Assembly: GCA_027563935.2 (NCBI GenBank)
Contig: CM050449.1
Coordinates: forward strand, 41,886,507-41,950,506
Reading direction: 5' to 3'
DNA length: 64,000 nt
From: Costus lasius
Lineage: Eukaryota; Streptophyta; Magnoliopsida; Zingiberales; Costaceae
Within the stretch, counting starts at the first letter, position 1. The number at the start of each line of letters is the position of its first letter. Shown in pieces: positions 34,713-46,527 of the stretch. The notes below the pieces were generated by a model that was given only the letters and a program-made list of their open reading frames with translations, did not search any database and had not been told where the DNA came from. The translations under genes were made by a program, and so were the position numbers.

Positions 34713-35368
34713 ATCAACCCCTCACCCCGCTCGATGTGGCGATGCGCGACGACGATGGGATCTGCCTAGTGGCACACCCACTGGCAAGAGAGCGGTTGGA
34801 AATCCTGATGGAAGCTCAAGATAGCTTGGAAGAAGCCGCTCGATGAATGGAATACTTCGCCAATCGGAGCCTCCGAGAGGAGGAATATCACCCAGGGGAC
34901 CAAGTTCTGCTAAAGATCACCCCCAAGATGTGGAAACACATTCCGACGAAACGAGTGCTTCGCAGCTTAGTTCCGCAGTATGATGGACCTTTCTGGATGA
35001 TCAGCCGATTAGGTATGGTAGCTTACTGCCTCACGCTCCCCGAATGACTAAAAATACACCCGGTCTTCCACGTATCTTTCCTGAAGCATTTCCATTCCGA
35101 CCCTGACGAAGGTCGGATACAGCCGACCCGGGCCCCGCCAACAACACAAGCACACTTTGAAGGCGAGCCAGTTCGCATTGTGGATTATCGGATGAAGGGG
35201 ACGTGCGCGGGCAACCACACGACTGAGTTTCTTGTACAATGGCAAGGAGCTGCGGATCCAACGTGGGAGAAAGATCGGGACCTCTGGCAGTTCGAGGCAT
35301 TGTTGACAGAATTCATGGCTATGAGGACACCAAGGACGGTGTCCGATTCCGTCGGGGGAGAATTGTAA
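34709..35368 (+). pseudogene. Gypsy Z pol 3' end: integrase tail and chromodomain
   Basis: The frame reads HQPLTPLDVA, then an integrase C-terminal region (EYHPGDQVLLKI, GPFWMISRLG), the HPVFHVSFLK signature, and a chromodomain (TTEFLVQWQGAADPTWEKDR). It ends DSVGGEL at 35368, right at the LTR. Chromodomains guide chromovirus integration to modified chromatin. Two in-frame TGA codons, at about 34844-34846 and 35045-35047, probably arose from CGA. Only the last quarter of pol is present; the rest was lost at the join near 34710. Confidence 0.9.
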
Positions 35369-35909
35369 TACCCGGCAAGCCGGCGGGGGCCAGGGTATGT
35401 GACACGGAGGCACGGGAAGGAGACGCGACTTCGGGTCAAACAGATCGGGTAGAGACGACAGGTGCGTGGGCTTTACCCGTAGGTGGGATGCACCCGATCC
35501 AAGGCTGTGGCGGCAGACGCGTGTGGGCGCGAAAGTAAACCCGTCGGCCCACGCAAAGGCGACGGGACGAGTAACCCGACGCAGCAGCCGAGTCCGGCCT
35601 GGGGACTCGCTCGAAGGGATGCAGGAAGGGTAGAGTAATGATGATGGCGTCTCGAGTCAAGATGAAGCGGGAAGAGAAGCTTCCGAAGGAAGTCTCCGGC
35701 AAGGGAACGTGTACGAGAGATGGGTACACCCGCCGTGTGAAGAGACGAGTGGACTTGTATATATACAAGGAGAGGGTTTTATGTAATTCTTACATGGGAA
35801 ATAAGAACGAAACTTTCCCTCTCAATTCGGTGGTGCTACTGTTTTCCGGTGACGATGTTTACAAGGAGTTCATCGTCTTCCGCACCACGAACTCATGTTC
35901 GTGGTCACA
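35364..35909 (+). repeat. 3' LTR of gypsy Z (right end approximate)
   Basis: The polypurine tract GTCGGGGGAGAAT is followed at 35364 by TGTAATACCCGGCAAG. A TATA-like TTGTATATATACAAGG lies near 35754. A TG..CA-type end near 35909 (GTGGTCACA) is a guess, because no second copy is in the window. The pol frame runs a few bases into the LTR, as is common in chromoviruses. Confidence 0.7.
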
Positions 35910-36337
35910 TAGGGCACGTGCATTTCTTAGTCAAACGTCCACGTAGTGTTGTGTGGGACTCAGAGGAGAGGCGTGGAAAGTCATCTCGAATTAGTGTGTG
36001 ACACCAAGCCCCTAAGGTGCCATAGCCTTGGTGCCTCTCACGACTGGTCAACACCGGCGAAATGGCACCTATGCACTTAGACCTAGTGTTGATTTCTGCT
36101 CTCTTTTGTTGGTCTAAAATTTTGTCTAGACCTTTATTTAAATAGAAAATAAAAATACGAATTATAAAATAATAAATTTGTAAATTAATTATAAAAGAGA
36201 GTTAGAAAGATAAAACCCGGAGGCGCGTTGCGACTTGTCCTTAGGAGAAAATCTGAACTCTCGTGCGAGTTAAATCCAGATTGAACACCCAAGATACAAC
36301 TGGGTATTCCTTTCCTACGGGCACGACCATGGAGAAG
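35910..36337. other. Unassigned sequence between Z and relic LTR J
   Basis: AT-rich towards 36130-36200. No coding region or LTR end is recognised. It is probably the original target DNA of LTR J or further transposon remains. Confidence 0.35.
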
Positions 36338-36803
36338 TGTTGGGAATCCCTGGGCCAATTTTAAAATTTTAATAACAGCGGAAGCGTTGGCCCGAAATAG
36401 GATAACCCTAAGAGCCAAGATCCCTTACGAGTGATCCACCGGATGTGTTAGAGTAATATACCTTTAATCGCATCATCCTAGGGGCTGATGATGACGAAGA
36501 AGAGGCGCACAAGTGTCCACCCTCTACAATCGTGCACACACGGACTGCTCGAGATCCTCTTCATTCCGCGCCTGGTGCTAGCCTTCGGGAGGAAGATCGT
36601 GTTGCCTATGTTGCTGCCCTCTTTGCTAGCGTCATCTCCAAGATGCGCCAAAGAGGTGATCAAGGGAGAATATTGACCACAAGGAGAGGGAAGTTCTACA
36701 ACTTGTGTCAATCTCTTGTCTAGCCACTTTTCCTCATGGCATGCACCACCATGATGCGCCCATGAGAAAGATCTCCTTCTCCATCAACATAAGCACCAAT
36801 CTC
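36338..36803 (-). repeat. Relic copia LTR J, split by element G
   Basis: It starts TGTTGGGAATCCC and is similar in layout to the first part of the G LTR (GTGTCCACCCTCTAC, then a CTCGAGATCC..GCGCCTGGTGCTAGCCT block, against the same order in G at 36998-37060). It is cut at 36803 where G begins. No primer-binding site precedes it, so it is the downstream end of a 3' or solo LTR read on the minus strand. The missing part should lie beyond the right end of G. Confidence 0.65.
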
Positions 36804-38227
36804 TGTTGAGAAACCCCGGGGACATTTTATAATTTTTCAGAGTTATAAGCATACATACATACATTGCACAGCGGAAGAATGTCCCCGAAACAGGCCGGTC
36901 CCAAAAACCCAGTGAAGATCGCAAGCAAGAGAGTCGACACGATGAGTTAGGAAATACCTTAGAGCAAGATGAGGTCGATGTCGTGTTAGGCGCCCAAGCG
37001 TGCGCCCTCTGCAGTCTCACACACACGGATGCCTCGAGTCCTCTTCTTCCACGCCCGGTGCTAGCCTCGGGAAGAAGATCCAAGCCTTAGGGAGATGCTC
37101 CAATCACCTTGCGCCACCACCAAGGATGGATGAGCCAAAGATGATGAAGAGGAGAGGAAACCGTCAAGAGCTTTCTTCACTTGCGCCAAGAAGAAGAAAG
37201 GAAGAAGACTTGCGGCCACTTGATGGAAGAGGAAGAGGTTGCGCCACCTTTGTTCCTTGCTCTCGTCCCTCTTGATATGTTCATGCCTTCAAGGATGAAT
37301 CATCTAAAGAGGGGGCGGCTAGGGTCACATATATAGGGCAAGAGGCGGTTAGGGCAAGGGCTAGGATCATGACAAGTGTAGGACTAGGATGAGGAGGTTT
37401 GATGCAAGGAAAGTCTCCAAGACTTTACCATAAATGTCATTCAACCTATCCATAATTGCCTAAGCACCATATCAGCCCAAGACATGCCTAAAAGGCATAC
37501 ATACCATCAATGGGAGAGGGCTAGGCGCATATTACTTCTTAATGAAGCAATTTTTGCCACCCAAACCCCATTATGCCCCTTAGGCGCCAATGGGGTTGGG
37601 TCTCTCCCCATTATACCCTTTTAGCCTATTTCCTCTTCATGACAATTTGTTATTGGACCTCATTGGATAATGAGCTAGCCCAAACTTCATCACATGGGTT
37701 GATTAAGTATTTGGATCCAATCCAATGCAACCCTAATCCAAATGTGACCAACCATGGTCAAATACGGGTCAACCTGCCAAAAATGAAGTTTGGCTCCAAT
37801 AACATTCTTCCATCTCATCAGGCCCATTGGCGCTGATGAAATCTCCCAATTAGATCCGAGTTATCCAATAACTCGATCATAAGGCTTCCTGATCAATACG
37901 AGAACTCAAGTATCAAGGTGTGCGACCCTGTAGGTTCCTTCTGACGCCGGCAGTGCTAACTAAAGGTCACCACAAGCAGTGAGTGGCACCTAGCAGTGCA
38001 TCGCTGCTACCCAGGTCATTGGAATGGATATCGACATTGACATCCCCATCATCGCAACTAGGTACAGATGCATTACAGTCTCTTTGCCGAACTGATATCC
38101 GATTGGACAAGTGTGTCACCACTTGTTTTCACCCAATCACATGGCTATGACTAAAACAGGTTCTCACCTGGGTATGGCCATACACTCTCAGTCATAGAAC
38201 CATAGAGGAGCTCCATGGATATCATAC
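36804..38227 (-). repeat. 3' LTR of copia G, left part
   Basis: On the plus strand it starts TGTTGAGAAACCCCGG and runs to the insertion site CATAC. It matches the right LTR closely. On the minus strand a donor-like AAG/GTATTTCC lies near 36950-36965 in the position equivalent to the donor of the A family. Open frames here recur at 54156-54443 only because both are LTR copies. Confidence 0.9.
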
Positions 38228-39859
38228 TATTGGGGTATGCCCTTAAGGCTAATGTTTGAGGCCTTGAGATAATTTCAGTATCATGTATAAACTATGTTTT
38301 ATAAAGGCAATTGTTGTTATTCAGATTGTTACATTATCTGCTGCTGTATGTATACTTCTGAATAATGTCTCATTGGTGTTTCAGCTTGGCTGACATGCAG
38401 TATTGTCCTTAGTCGAGATATCTTGGTGAACATGAGACAGCCTTGATATGATTGAGACTAATATGTGTTCTAATCTTATAGGATGCTTCGAGCATGGAAT
38501 AAGATTTAGACGCATAGGTGCATTGGATGTACTGGACTGACCCTACTTAGGATATTCAGTTTTTGTCACAATGTGAATAATCCTTATAAACTAGCAAGTG
38601 GTATACTCCCTCTGACTTGAGATCACTTGTGTTTCTAAATGATGATTGGCATTGTTTTGAGGTAGTTCAATATCATTTGAAAGATAATGGTTAAGGATTA
38701 TCTTGGATGGTGGGCATGACTCATGTTAGGACACTGGTGATAGATATAGGATTGCCTCTCCTAGTTGGAGTGTGATGTTCTAAAGGGCCCCCTGGATGAG
38801 ATGGTTGAGAAAGTGTATGGCCATACCCAGATGACTATGTTCATCTGATCTAACCATTCTCATCATGTTGGAATTACAGGCTTGACAGGCTTGTCCAATG
38901 AGAACGTCCAGTGGCAAAGGGAACATGTATGCCGAGTGAATTGGATTCACACTTGTGCTATGGTTTGGGTATAGTCTTGGAAGACTCTTTCCTTCATATC
39001 GGGAGACAGTGATGTGTTGCTAGATACCCCTCTCTGATCGTGATAACGTAAGTTATCGTTACCGACATTGAAGGAAACCCTTAGGGTCGCACAATTTGAT
39101 GATATGGCTTACTTATGTCAGATCGTGTGGACTGAATTGTTCTAGTTTAGTTTAAAGGAATTTAAACTCTGATTGGAAGTGAGATCTGGTCTGATCATGT
39201 TTGATTGATTAGGGCATATGATCGGTAAGCTTCGATCGGGAGAATTGATGCTTGATCATAGAGATCAAGAGGGTCGAGAGATGTGTGGTTAGATCTTGAA
39301 CCATTTGGTTCAAAGAGATCAAGACCATGGTGGGTTCGGTTTGGTCTTTGAACCAAATAGAATTGAACCGGTTCACTTGGTGAACGCATGGTTCAATTGA
39401 GAGAGGAGTTATCGATGGCTTCAAGTGGAGTTAAACATGGAGTTATGCACTTACTATTTTTGGAAGCCGTTTTCTTTGAGAAAACGCCCCCATGTTCGAA
39501 CGCCTATCTCTCTCTCTCGCCCCCTCTCCTCTCGTGTGGATGATCTTCACGACAAGAGGAAGTTCGGCCAGCAAAAAGGAAAAAGACATCTCCTCATACA
39601 CGATCTAGGACTCCTTGGATCTTTGCTAGCACAAGGAATACAAGGAAGAAGTCATCATCTTCTTGTATGCGATTTCCTTTGGAGAAGAGCCGCTCGCCCT
39701 TTCTTCTTCCAAGTCGCCACTCAATCAATGGCAATGGTAACGCATCATTTTATCCTTTTATGGTTGCTCATATTATCTTGCCTCTCGATCCTATCAAACC
39801 TAGTTTTTCGCCTATGCAAGATCTTATAGATGTGCATGTGTACTAGGGTTTGACTTTCA
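38228..39859 (+). repeat. 5' LTR of copia D-E
   Basis: Begins TATTGGGG (second base changed from G to A) and ends GTTTGACTTTCA, followed by TTGGTATCAGAGC at 39861. The short exon ATGGCAATG is at 39728-39736 with donor GTAACG at 39737. Confidence 0.96.
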
Positions 39860-41665
39860 ATTGGTATCAGAGCTAGGGTTTTTGGCTTGATATATATGAT
39901 CGCCATCTTGTTGTGATCCATGTTTGTTTTATGCGTTGGATAGATCTTCATGATGTCATGCGAAAATACATGCTATATGTTAGATATATTTTGTTTACAT
40001 TTAAGCTTGCGCATGTAATGTTTGTTTGTGCTCTTCATGATAGTTTTCAACCAAAATATTATCATGCGCGCCCCCTCATTTAGATCTATCTAAGCGCCTG
40101 CTTTAAACTCTTAGACGGGTTAACAGGGTTGAAGTCATTAGTCAAGTCTGGACCCAACAGCCTAATCAGACCATCTGACAGCCTAGATGGGTCGGCTAGA
40201 TAGCACCTGTGCGCAAGCAAAACAGATGGCTATAGGTCGACTGCAGAAGGGCGTGTAGCGATGTCTGATTGAGGTGCCTAGTGAACGATCATGATTAAGG
40301 CCCGGGGTCACACCCGCTTGCCAAAAAATCATGTGGGACGTTCAGCCCTTAAGGCATGCATAGTTGACCACTAGGTCGACACAAGTCAGTTATGACTGGG
40401 TGCATGCAAGGGCAGTGGGTCTGACTTGGTCTGATGAGTGGATACCTGCTAATGGACCGTTGTAAGGTAGTAGGGCACATAAGGAAATAAAATTGATACA
40501 ATGGGTTTTTCTTTTTTTTGAAAATTTTATTTTCTGATTGGAACACATGTATGCATGTTTAACATGATTGGGTGTTTATTTAATCTTATGTGGGTTGCCC
40601 TTATTTTGTGTGCTGTGCTGGGGTCTGCGAGCCTGGAATTAATTTATAAATTTTGCTGTGATCTGCGAATCACACTTTAATTTATGAAAATGTATAATTG
40701 ACCTGCGTGTCAAATCGTGTCTAGATAGATTAAAATGTAATTTAATCAGACATGAGCACAGAGCACACATGGCAGAGGCGCTTGCAGTCAGTGGCTTCAC
40801 CAGGTGGGAGGTCTAGAGTTCGACTCTAGAACAGGCGCATATTGCCTGCAGGGCGCTTTGGCCCGAGCTGGGCCAGATGAAATGTAAAAGACCCATAAAG
40901 AGCTCACGTGAAGACTTTTGAAAAACTAGGGTTTTACTTAGGCTTTTATGGGCGTTTACCACATAAGATAATTGTGCTTTCTATTTACTGTTTTAAGTAA
41001 TATTAGCACATGAATGTTTATATTCTTCTGCTATCACTATAGAATTTGCATGATAGTAAGAAGATAAAAGGACCGTTAAAATCCAACGACCATATCAAGC
41101 TTGATTGCCTTCTGACGCGAAACCTCACTGTTCTGACTATCGTTGGGGCCGTGTTGTACCCACTCAGTGGGCACGCCCAGCTATCTTCAGACGGTGTGCG
41201 ATTACATCTACATGCTACAGAGAAGGGATTTATCTCTTCTCGTTGCTCAGCATAGCATGTGATGGTCCAGGGAGTAGGTCAGGTCAGCTTGACCATATAG
41301 GCTACATATTGAGCATATGATAGCTGTATGGAGGCAGCCATCTGAGGAATCAGAGACTGTGTTGTACCAACTCAGTTGGCACAGTCTTCTGGATTGCCTA
41401 GATGAAGGGGAATCGCACGGGTTGGCGATTGGCATGGATGACCTACCGGTGATTAATGCTTGAACTCTCTGTGTATCTTATCTCGCCTGAGCGGGACGCG
41501 GAGATCAAGTATGAAATCTGGATCCCATCTCACTAAAAGAGTTTCACTCTTTCGGGCTGTTTTATTGGATTTTCAGTCAGATAAAATAGTGAGAAAAGAA
41601 TCACTCTTAAGTCCTGGAATGATTCTAACATGGATACTGACCTTGTTGTTCTTGCTATGTTGTAG
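39737..41665 (+). other. Predicted leader intron of copia D-E
   Basis: Donor GTAACG; acceptor TTGTAG ending at 41665 after TACTGACC and a T-rich run. Exon joining keeps the gag frame, which here has no ATG near its start (ACG, then TTG at 41699). Conserved hairpins: 40290-40333, 40658-40673, 40697-40714 and 40811-40832. Confidence 0.62.
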
Positions 41666-44600
41666 ATTCCTGCAGCAACGAATACCACAGGGCTCAATTT
41701 GCGATCCATATTGGAAAAGGAGAAGTTTGCTGGGCCAAACTTCTCAGACTGGTACAGACAGCTTAAGATTGTTCTTAAAGCTGAGAGGAAGCTGTATGTC
41801 CTTGAGCCGGCAATACCGGCTCAACCCGCTGCGAACGCCACAAGAGCGGTTCGGGATGCTTATGAGAAGCATGTCAGTGATAGTACTGATGTCGCTTGCC
41901 TTATGCTTGCGTCAATGATGCCCGAGCTACAGCGTCAGCATGAGGATTTGTCTGCTATTGATATTATAGCAAATCTCAAGATGCTGTATGCTGCACAGGC
42001 AAGGACTGAACGCTATAACTTGATAAAACTTTTCTTTCATAGCAAACTAACTGAAGGGAGTCCAGTGGGAGCTCACGTACTCAAGATGATTGGGTACAAG
42101 GAGGCTCTAGAGAAACTGGGACACACCATCAATCAGGAACTTGTTGTGGACATTATCCTGCAGTCTCTCCCGGCTTCTTTCGATTCGTTCATCATTAATT
42201 TTAATATGAACAAGATCGACTGTACTCCGGCAGAGTTACTGAACATGCTCTGCACCACAGAGCAGACTCTTGAGAAGGGAAAGCCTTCATCCTCTGTCTT
42301 GATGGTTCCTTCACGGAACAAGAGGAAGGGGAAGAAGGGCAAAACCCCTATCAAGAGCTACAACAAGGATTTGAAACAAAAGATGAAGCGATCAAAGGAC
42401 AACAGATGCTTCCATTGTGGCCAGCTGGGTCACTGGAAGAAGGACTGTAGAGCGCTCCAAGGAGAGAAGAAGGGAAGCAAGCCTTTCACTTCTGGCTCAG
42501 GTATTTACGTGACTGAAGTCATGGTAGCTTCTTCTATTTCATGGGTGTTGGACACTGCATGTGGAGTTCACATTTGTTCAAATGTGCAGGAACTCAAGAG
42601 AAGAAGACAGGTGGGACAGCATGAGGTGGACCTACGAGTTGGAAACGAAGCACGGGTTGCTGCTGTTGCTGTAGGACAATATAACATCTCTTTACCATCT
42701 GGTTTTGTATTAGAACTTGACAATTGTTATTTTGTGCCAAGCATAACTAAGAATATTATCTCTATTCCTGCTCTTGTCAGGAAAGGTTTCTCTTTTGAAT
42801 GCAAAACTTTACAGTGTTGTATTTCATATGATAATATTGTTTATGCAACTGGGTCGATTAACAATGGGTTATACATGTTGGACATGGAATGCTCTGTACA
42901 ACAAATTGATAATAAGAAAGCCAAGTATGCTGATGACAGCACCTTGCTATGGCATAGTCGTTTAGGCCATATTAACAAGAAACGCATTAAGCGGTTGCAT
43001 GACTATGGACTGCTGGGATCATTCTCCTATGAGGAGCTTGATACATGCAAAGCTTATTTAATGGGTAAAATGACGAAGACTCCTTTTACTAATAAAGGTA
43101 AAAGGACTTCAGGTTTACTTGACCTTATTCACAGTGATGTGTGTGGGCCGTTTAGTAAACATGCCAGAGGTGGCTATTCATACTTCATTACTTTTACTGA
43201 TGATTTTAGTAGGTATGGTTATGTCTATTTAATGAGACATAAGAGTGAATCTTTTGACAAGTTCAAAGAATTCAAAAATGAAGTACAAAATCAGTTAGGC
43301 CGAAATATCAAGGCACTTTGATCAGATCGAGGTGGTGAATACTTGAGTCATGAGTTTATTGACTATCTGAAGGAGTGTGGGATCATCTCACAGCTCACTC
43401 CCCCAGGAACACCACAATGGAATGGTGTGTCCGAGAGGAGAAATAGAACCTTATTGGATATGGTTCGTTCTATGATGAGTCAGGCTACTCTACCTTACTC
43501 CTTTTGGGGATTTGCACTGGAAACAGCTGCAAAAGTACTAAACCGAGTGCCATCCAAGGCCATTTCAAAGACACCATTTGAGTTATGGTATGGGAAACAG
43601 CCGAGCTTAACATTTATTAAAATCTGGGGTTGCGAGGCTTATGTCAAAAAGCTCGCCTCTGGGAAACTGGAGAGCAGATCTAATAAATGTATCTTTGTCG
43701 GTTACCCTAAAGAAACTAAGGGTTATTATTTCTACGATCCCAAAGAGAACAAAGTATTTGTTGCTCGAACGGCTATTTTTCTTGAGAAGGAATTTCTTCT
43801 GCAAGAGGCCAGTGGGAGAGAAATAAAGCTGGATGAAAATCCAGAAGAGGGACAAAGTAGTCAAGCTCAGTTGGATGAGCCTGAGCAAATAGAACAGGTT
43901 AATGTTCAACCTGAGGCTCAGATATCACGGGAACTGCATGCAGTCAAAGCATGGTTAAGAAAATGTTTCCAGATGAAAGATTTAGGAGAAGCAGCCTGTG
44001 TACTAGGTGTGAAGATCTATAGAGATAGATCTAATAGGCTTCTCGGGCTGTGCCAGAGTACTTACATCGATAAGGTCCTGGAGAGATTTCATTTAGAAAA
44101 TTCTAAAAGAGGATATCTTCCAGTCAGACATGGTCTGAATCTTTCAAAGAGCCAGTGTCCTCAAACACAGTCTGAGAAAGATGAGATGGACATTATGCCT
44201 TATGCTTCGGCTATTGGGTCCATCATGTATGCGATGTTGTGTACTCGCCCAGACGTCGCTTATGGGTTAAGCGTGACCAGTCGGTTCCAAAGTAATCCAG
44301 GGAAGGCACACTGGATTGCGGTCAAGAACATTTTGAAATATCTTCGGAGAACCAAAGATATGTTCTTAATATATGGAGGTCAGGAAGAACTCAGTATTGA
44401 AGGATATACTGACGCTTCGTTCCAATCTGACCAAGATGATTTCCGATCGCAATCAGGCTACGTTTTTAGCTTGAATGGAGGAGCAGTGGTGTGGAAGAGT
44501 TTCAAACAATCAATTGTTGCTGATTCCACAATAGAAGCCGAGTATGTTGCAGCCTCAGAAGCATCAAAGGAGGCAGTATGGATTCGTAAATTCATACAAG

Positions 44601-44824
44601 AACTTGGTGTTGTTCCTTCGAGTGCAGATCCACTGGTTATCTTCTGTGATAACACTGGAGCGATTGCACAAGCAAAGGAACCGCGGTCACACCAGAAGTC
44701 CAAGCACATACAGAGAAGGTTTCATTTGATCCGTGAGATCATAGATCGAGAAGAGATCAAGATCTGCAAGGTTCATACAGATGACAATCTAGCTGACCCG
44801 CTTACAAAGCCTCTGGCGCAGTAG
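41666..44824 (+). pseudogene. Copia D-E gag-pol, stop and RT deletion
   Basis: The frame is open from 41666 to a TGA at 43319-43321, then in the same frame to 44824. Gag, zinc knuckle (CFHCGQLGHWKKDC), protease (DTACGVHIC), integrase (WHSRLGHIN, then the DDE region) and RNase H (GYTDASF, TIEAEYVA) are present. The stop stands where element G has an arginine CGA, so CGA to TGA is likely. At 43931-43934 (GAAC) the sequence jumps from the integrase-RT linker to ELHAVKAW. Against F this removes 699 bp, including the polymerase palm with YVDD. One zinc-finger cysteine of integrase has become tyrosine (CKAYL against CKACL in F). Confidence 0.95.
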
Positions 44825-44895
44825 AAGCATGAAAAGCACTGTAATAATATGGGATTGAGATTCGTCAACCATTAGTTTAAGTGCAAGTGGGAGAT

Positions 44896-46527
44896 TGTTG
44901 GGGTATGCCCTTAATGCTAATGTTTGAGGCCTTGAGATAATTTCAGTATCATGTATAAACTATATTTTATAAAGGCAATTGTTGTTATTCAGATTGTTAC
45001 ATTATTTGCTGCTGTATGTATACTTCTGAATAATGTCTCATTGGTGTTTCAGCTTGGCTGACATGCAGTATTGTCCTTAGTCGAGATATCTTGGTGAACA
45101 TGAGACAGCCTTGATATGATTGAGACTAATATGTGTTCTAATCTTATAGGATGCTTCGAGCATGGAATAAGATTTAGACGCATAGGTGCATTGGATGTAC
45201 TGGACTGACCCTACTTAGGATATTCAGTTTTTGTCACAATGTGAATAATCCTTATAAACTAGCAAGTGGTATACTCCCTCTGACTTGAGATCACTTGTGT
45301 TTCTAAATGATGATTGGCATTGTTTTGAGGTAGTTCAATATCATTTGAAAGATAATGGTTAAGGATTATCTTGGATGGTGGGCATGACTCATGTTAGGAC
45401 ACTGGTGATAGATATAGGATTGCCTCTCCTAGTTGGAGTGTGATGTTCTAAAGGGCCCCTTGGATGAGATGGTTGAGAAAGTGTATGGTCATACCCAGAT
45501 GACTATGTTCATCTGATCTAACCATTCTCATCATGTTGGATTTACAAGCTTGACAGGCTTGTCCAATGAGAACGTCCAGTGGCAAAGGGAACATGTATGC
45601 CGAGTGAATTGGATTCACACTTGTGCTATGGTTTGGGTGTAGTCTTGGAAGACTCTTTCCTTCATATCGAGAGACAGTGATGTGTTGCTAGATACCCCTC
45701 TCTGATCGTGATAACGTAAGTTATCGTTACCAACATTGAAGGAAACCCTTAGGGTCGCACAATTTGATGATATGGCTTACTTATGTCAGATCGTGTGGAC
45801 TGAATTGTTCTGGTTCAGTTTAAAGGAATTTAAACTCTGATTGGAAGTGAGATCTGGTCTGATCATGTTTGATTGATTAGGGCTTGAGATCGGTAAGCTT
45901 CGATCGAGAGAATTGATGCTTGATCATAGAGATCAAGAGGGTCGAGAGATGTGTGGTTAGATCTTGAACCATTTGGTTCAAAGAGATCAAGACCATGGTG
46001 GGTTCGGTTTGGTCTTTGAACCAAATAGAATTGAACCGGTTCACTTGGTGAACGCATGGTTCAATTGAGAGAGGAGTTATCGATGGCTTCAAGTGGAGTT
46101 AAACATGGAGTTATGCACTTACTATTTTTGGAAGCCGTTTTCTTTGAGAAAACGCCCCCATGTTCGAACGCCTATCTCTCTCTCTCGCCCCCTCTCCTCT
46201 CGTGTAGATGATCTTCACGACAAGAGGAAGTTCGGCCAGCAAAAAGGAAAAATACATCTCCTCATACACGATCTAGGACTCCTTGGATCTTTGCTAGCAC
46301 AAGGAATACAAGGAAGAAGTCATCATCTTCTTGTGTGCGATTTCCTTTGGAGAAGAGCCGCTCGTCCTTTCTTCTTCCAAGTCGCCACTCAATCAATGGC
46401 AATGGTAACGCATCATTTTATCCTTTTATGGTTGCTCATATTATCTTGCCTCTCGATCCTATCAAACCTAGTTTTTCGCCTATGCAAGATCTTATAGATG
46501 CGCATGTGTACTAGGGTTTGACTTTCA
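44896..46527 (+). repeat. 3' LTR of copia D-E
   Basis: Preceded by the polypurine-type AAGTGGGAGAT (44885-44895). It begins TGTTGGGG and ends GACTTTCA. It differs from the 5' LTR most clearly around 45880-45905, where it has the form shared with A and B rather than that shared with H. Confidence 0.96.

Larger units (their letters stand above)
38228..46527 (+). mobile_element. Complete copia element D-E, RT-deleted, in the G LTR
   Basis: 8,300 bp. The LTRs are 38228-39859 and 44896-46527, both 1,632 bp and differing by roughly 20 bases by eye. Target duplications CATAC (38223-38227 and 46528-46532) are perfect. The primer-binding site, leader, gag-pol remnant and polypurine tract are in place. 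The coding region has one stop and a 699-bp in-frame deletion, so it is non-autonomous. Confidence 0.96.

Noticed and set aside
34577..34846. 89-residue frame that could look like a novel fusion protein
   Set aside because: It crosses the join between an X-type LTR piece and gypsy Z pol; only the last part is real pol sequence.
37000..37275. 91/95-residue frame found at 37000 and 54156
   Set aside because: These are the two LTRs of copia G; the frame has no similarity to known proteins.
39425..39829. 134-residue frame found twice (39425-39829 and 46093-46497)
   Set aside because: It lies in the two LTRs of D-E, runs in a different frame from the conserved ATGGCNATG exon, and is not kept in A, B or H.
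41666..44824. D-E gag-pol as a domesticated, RT-less host gene
   Set aside because: It still has LTRs, target duplications, primer site and a premature stop; nothing suggests host function.
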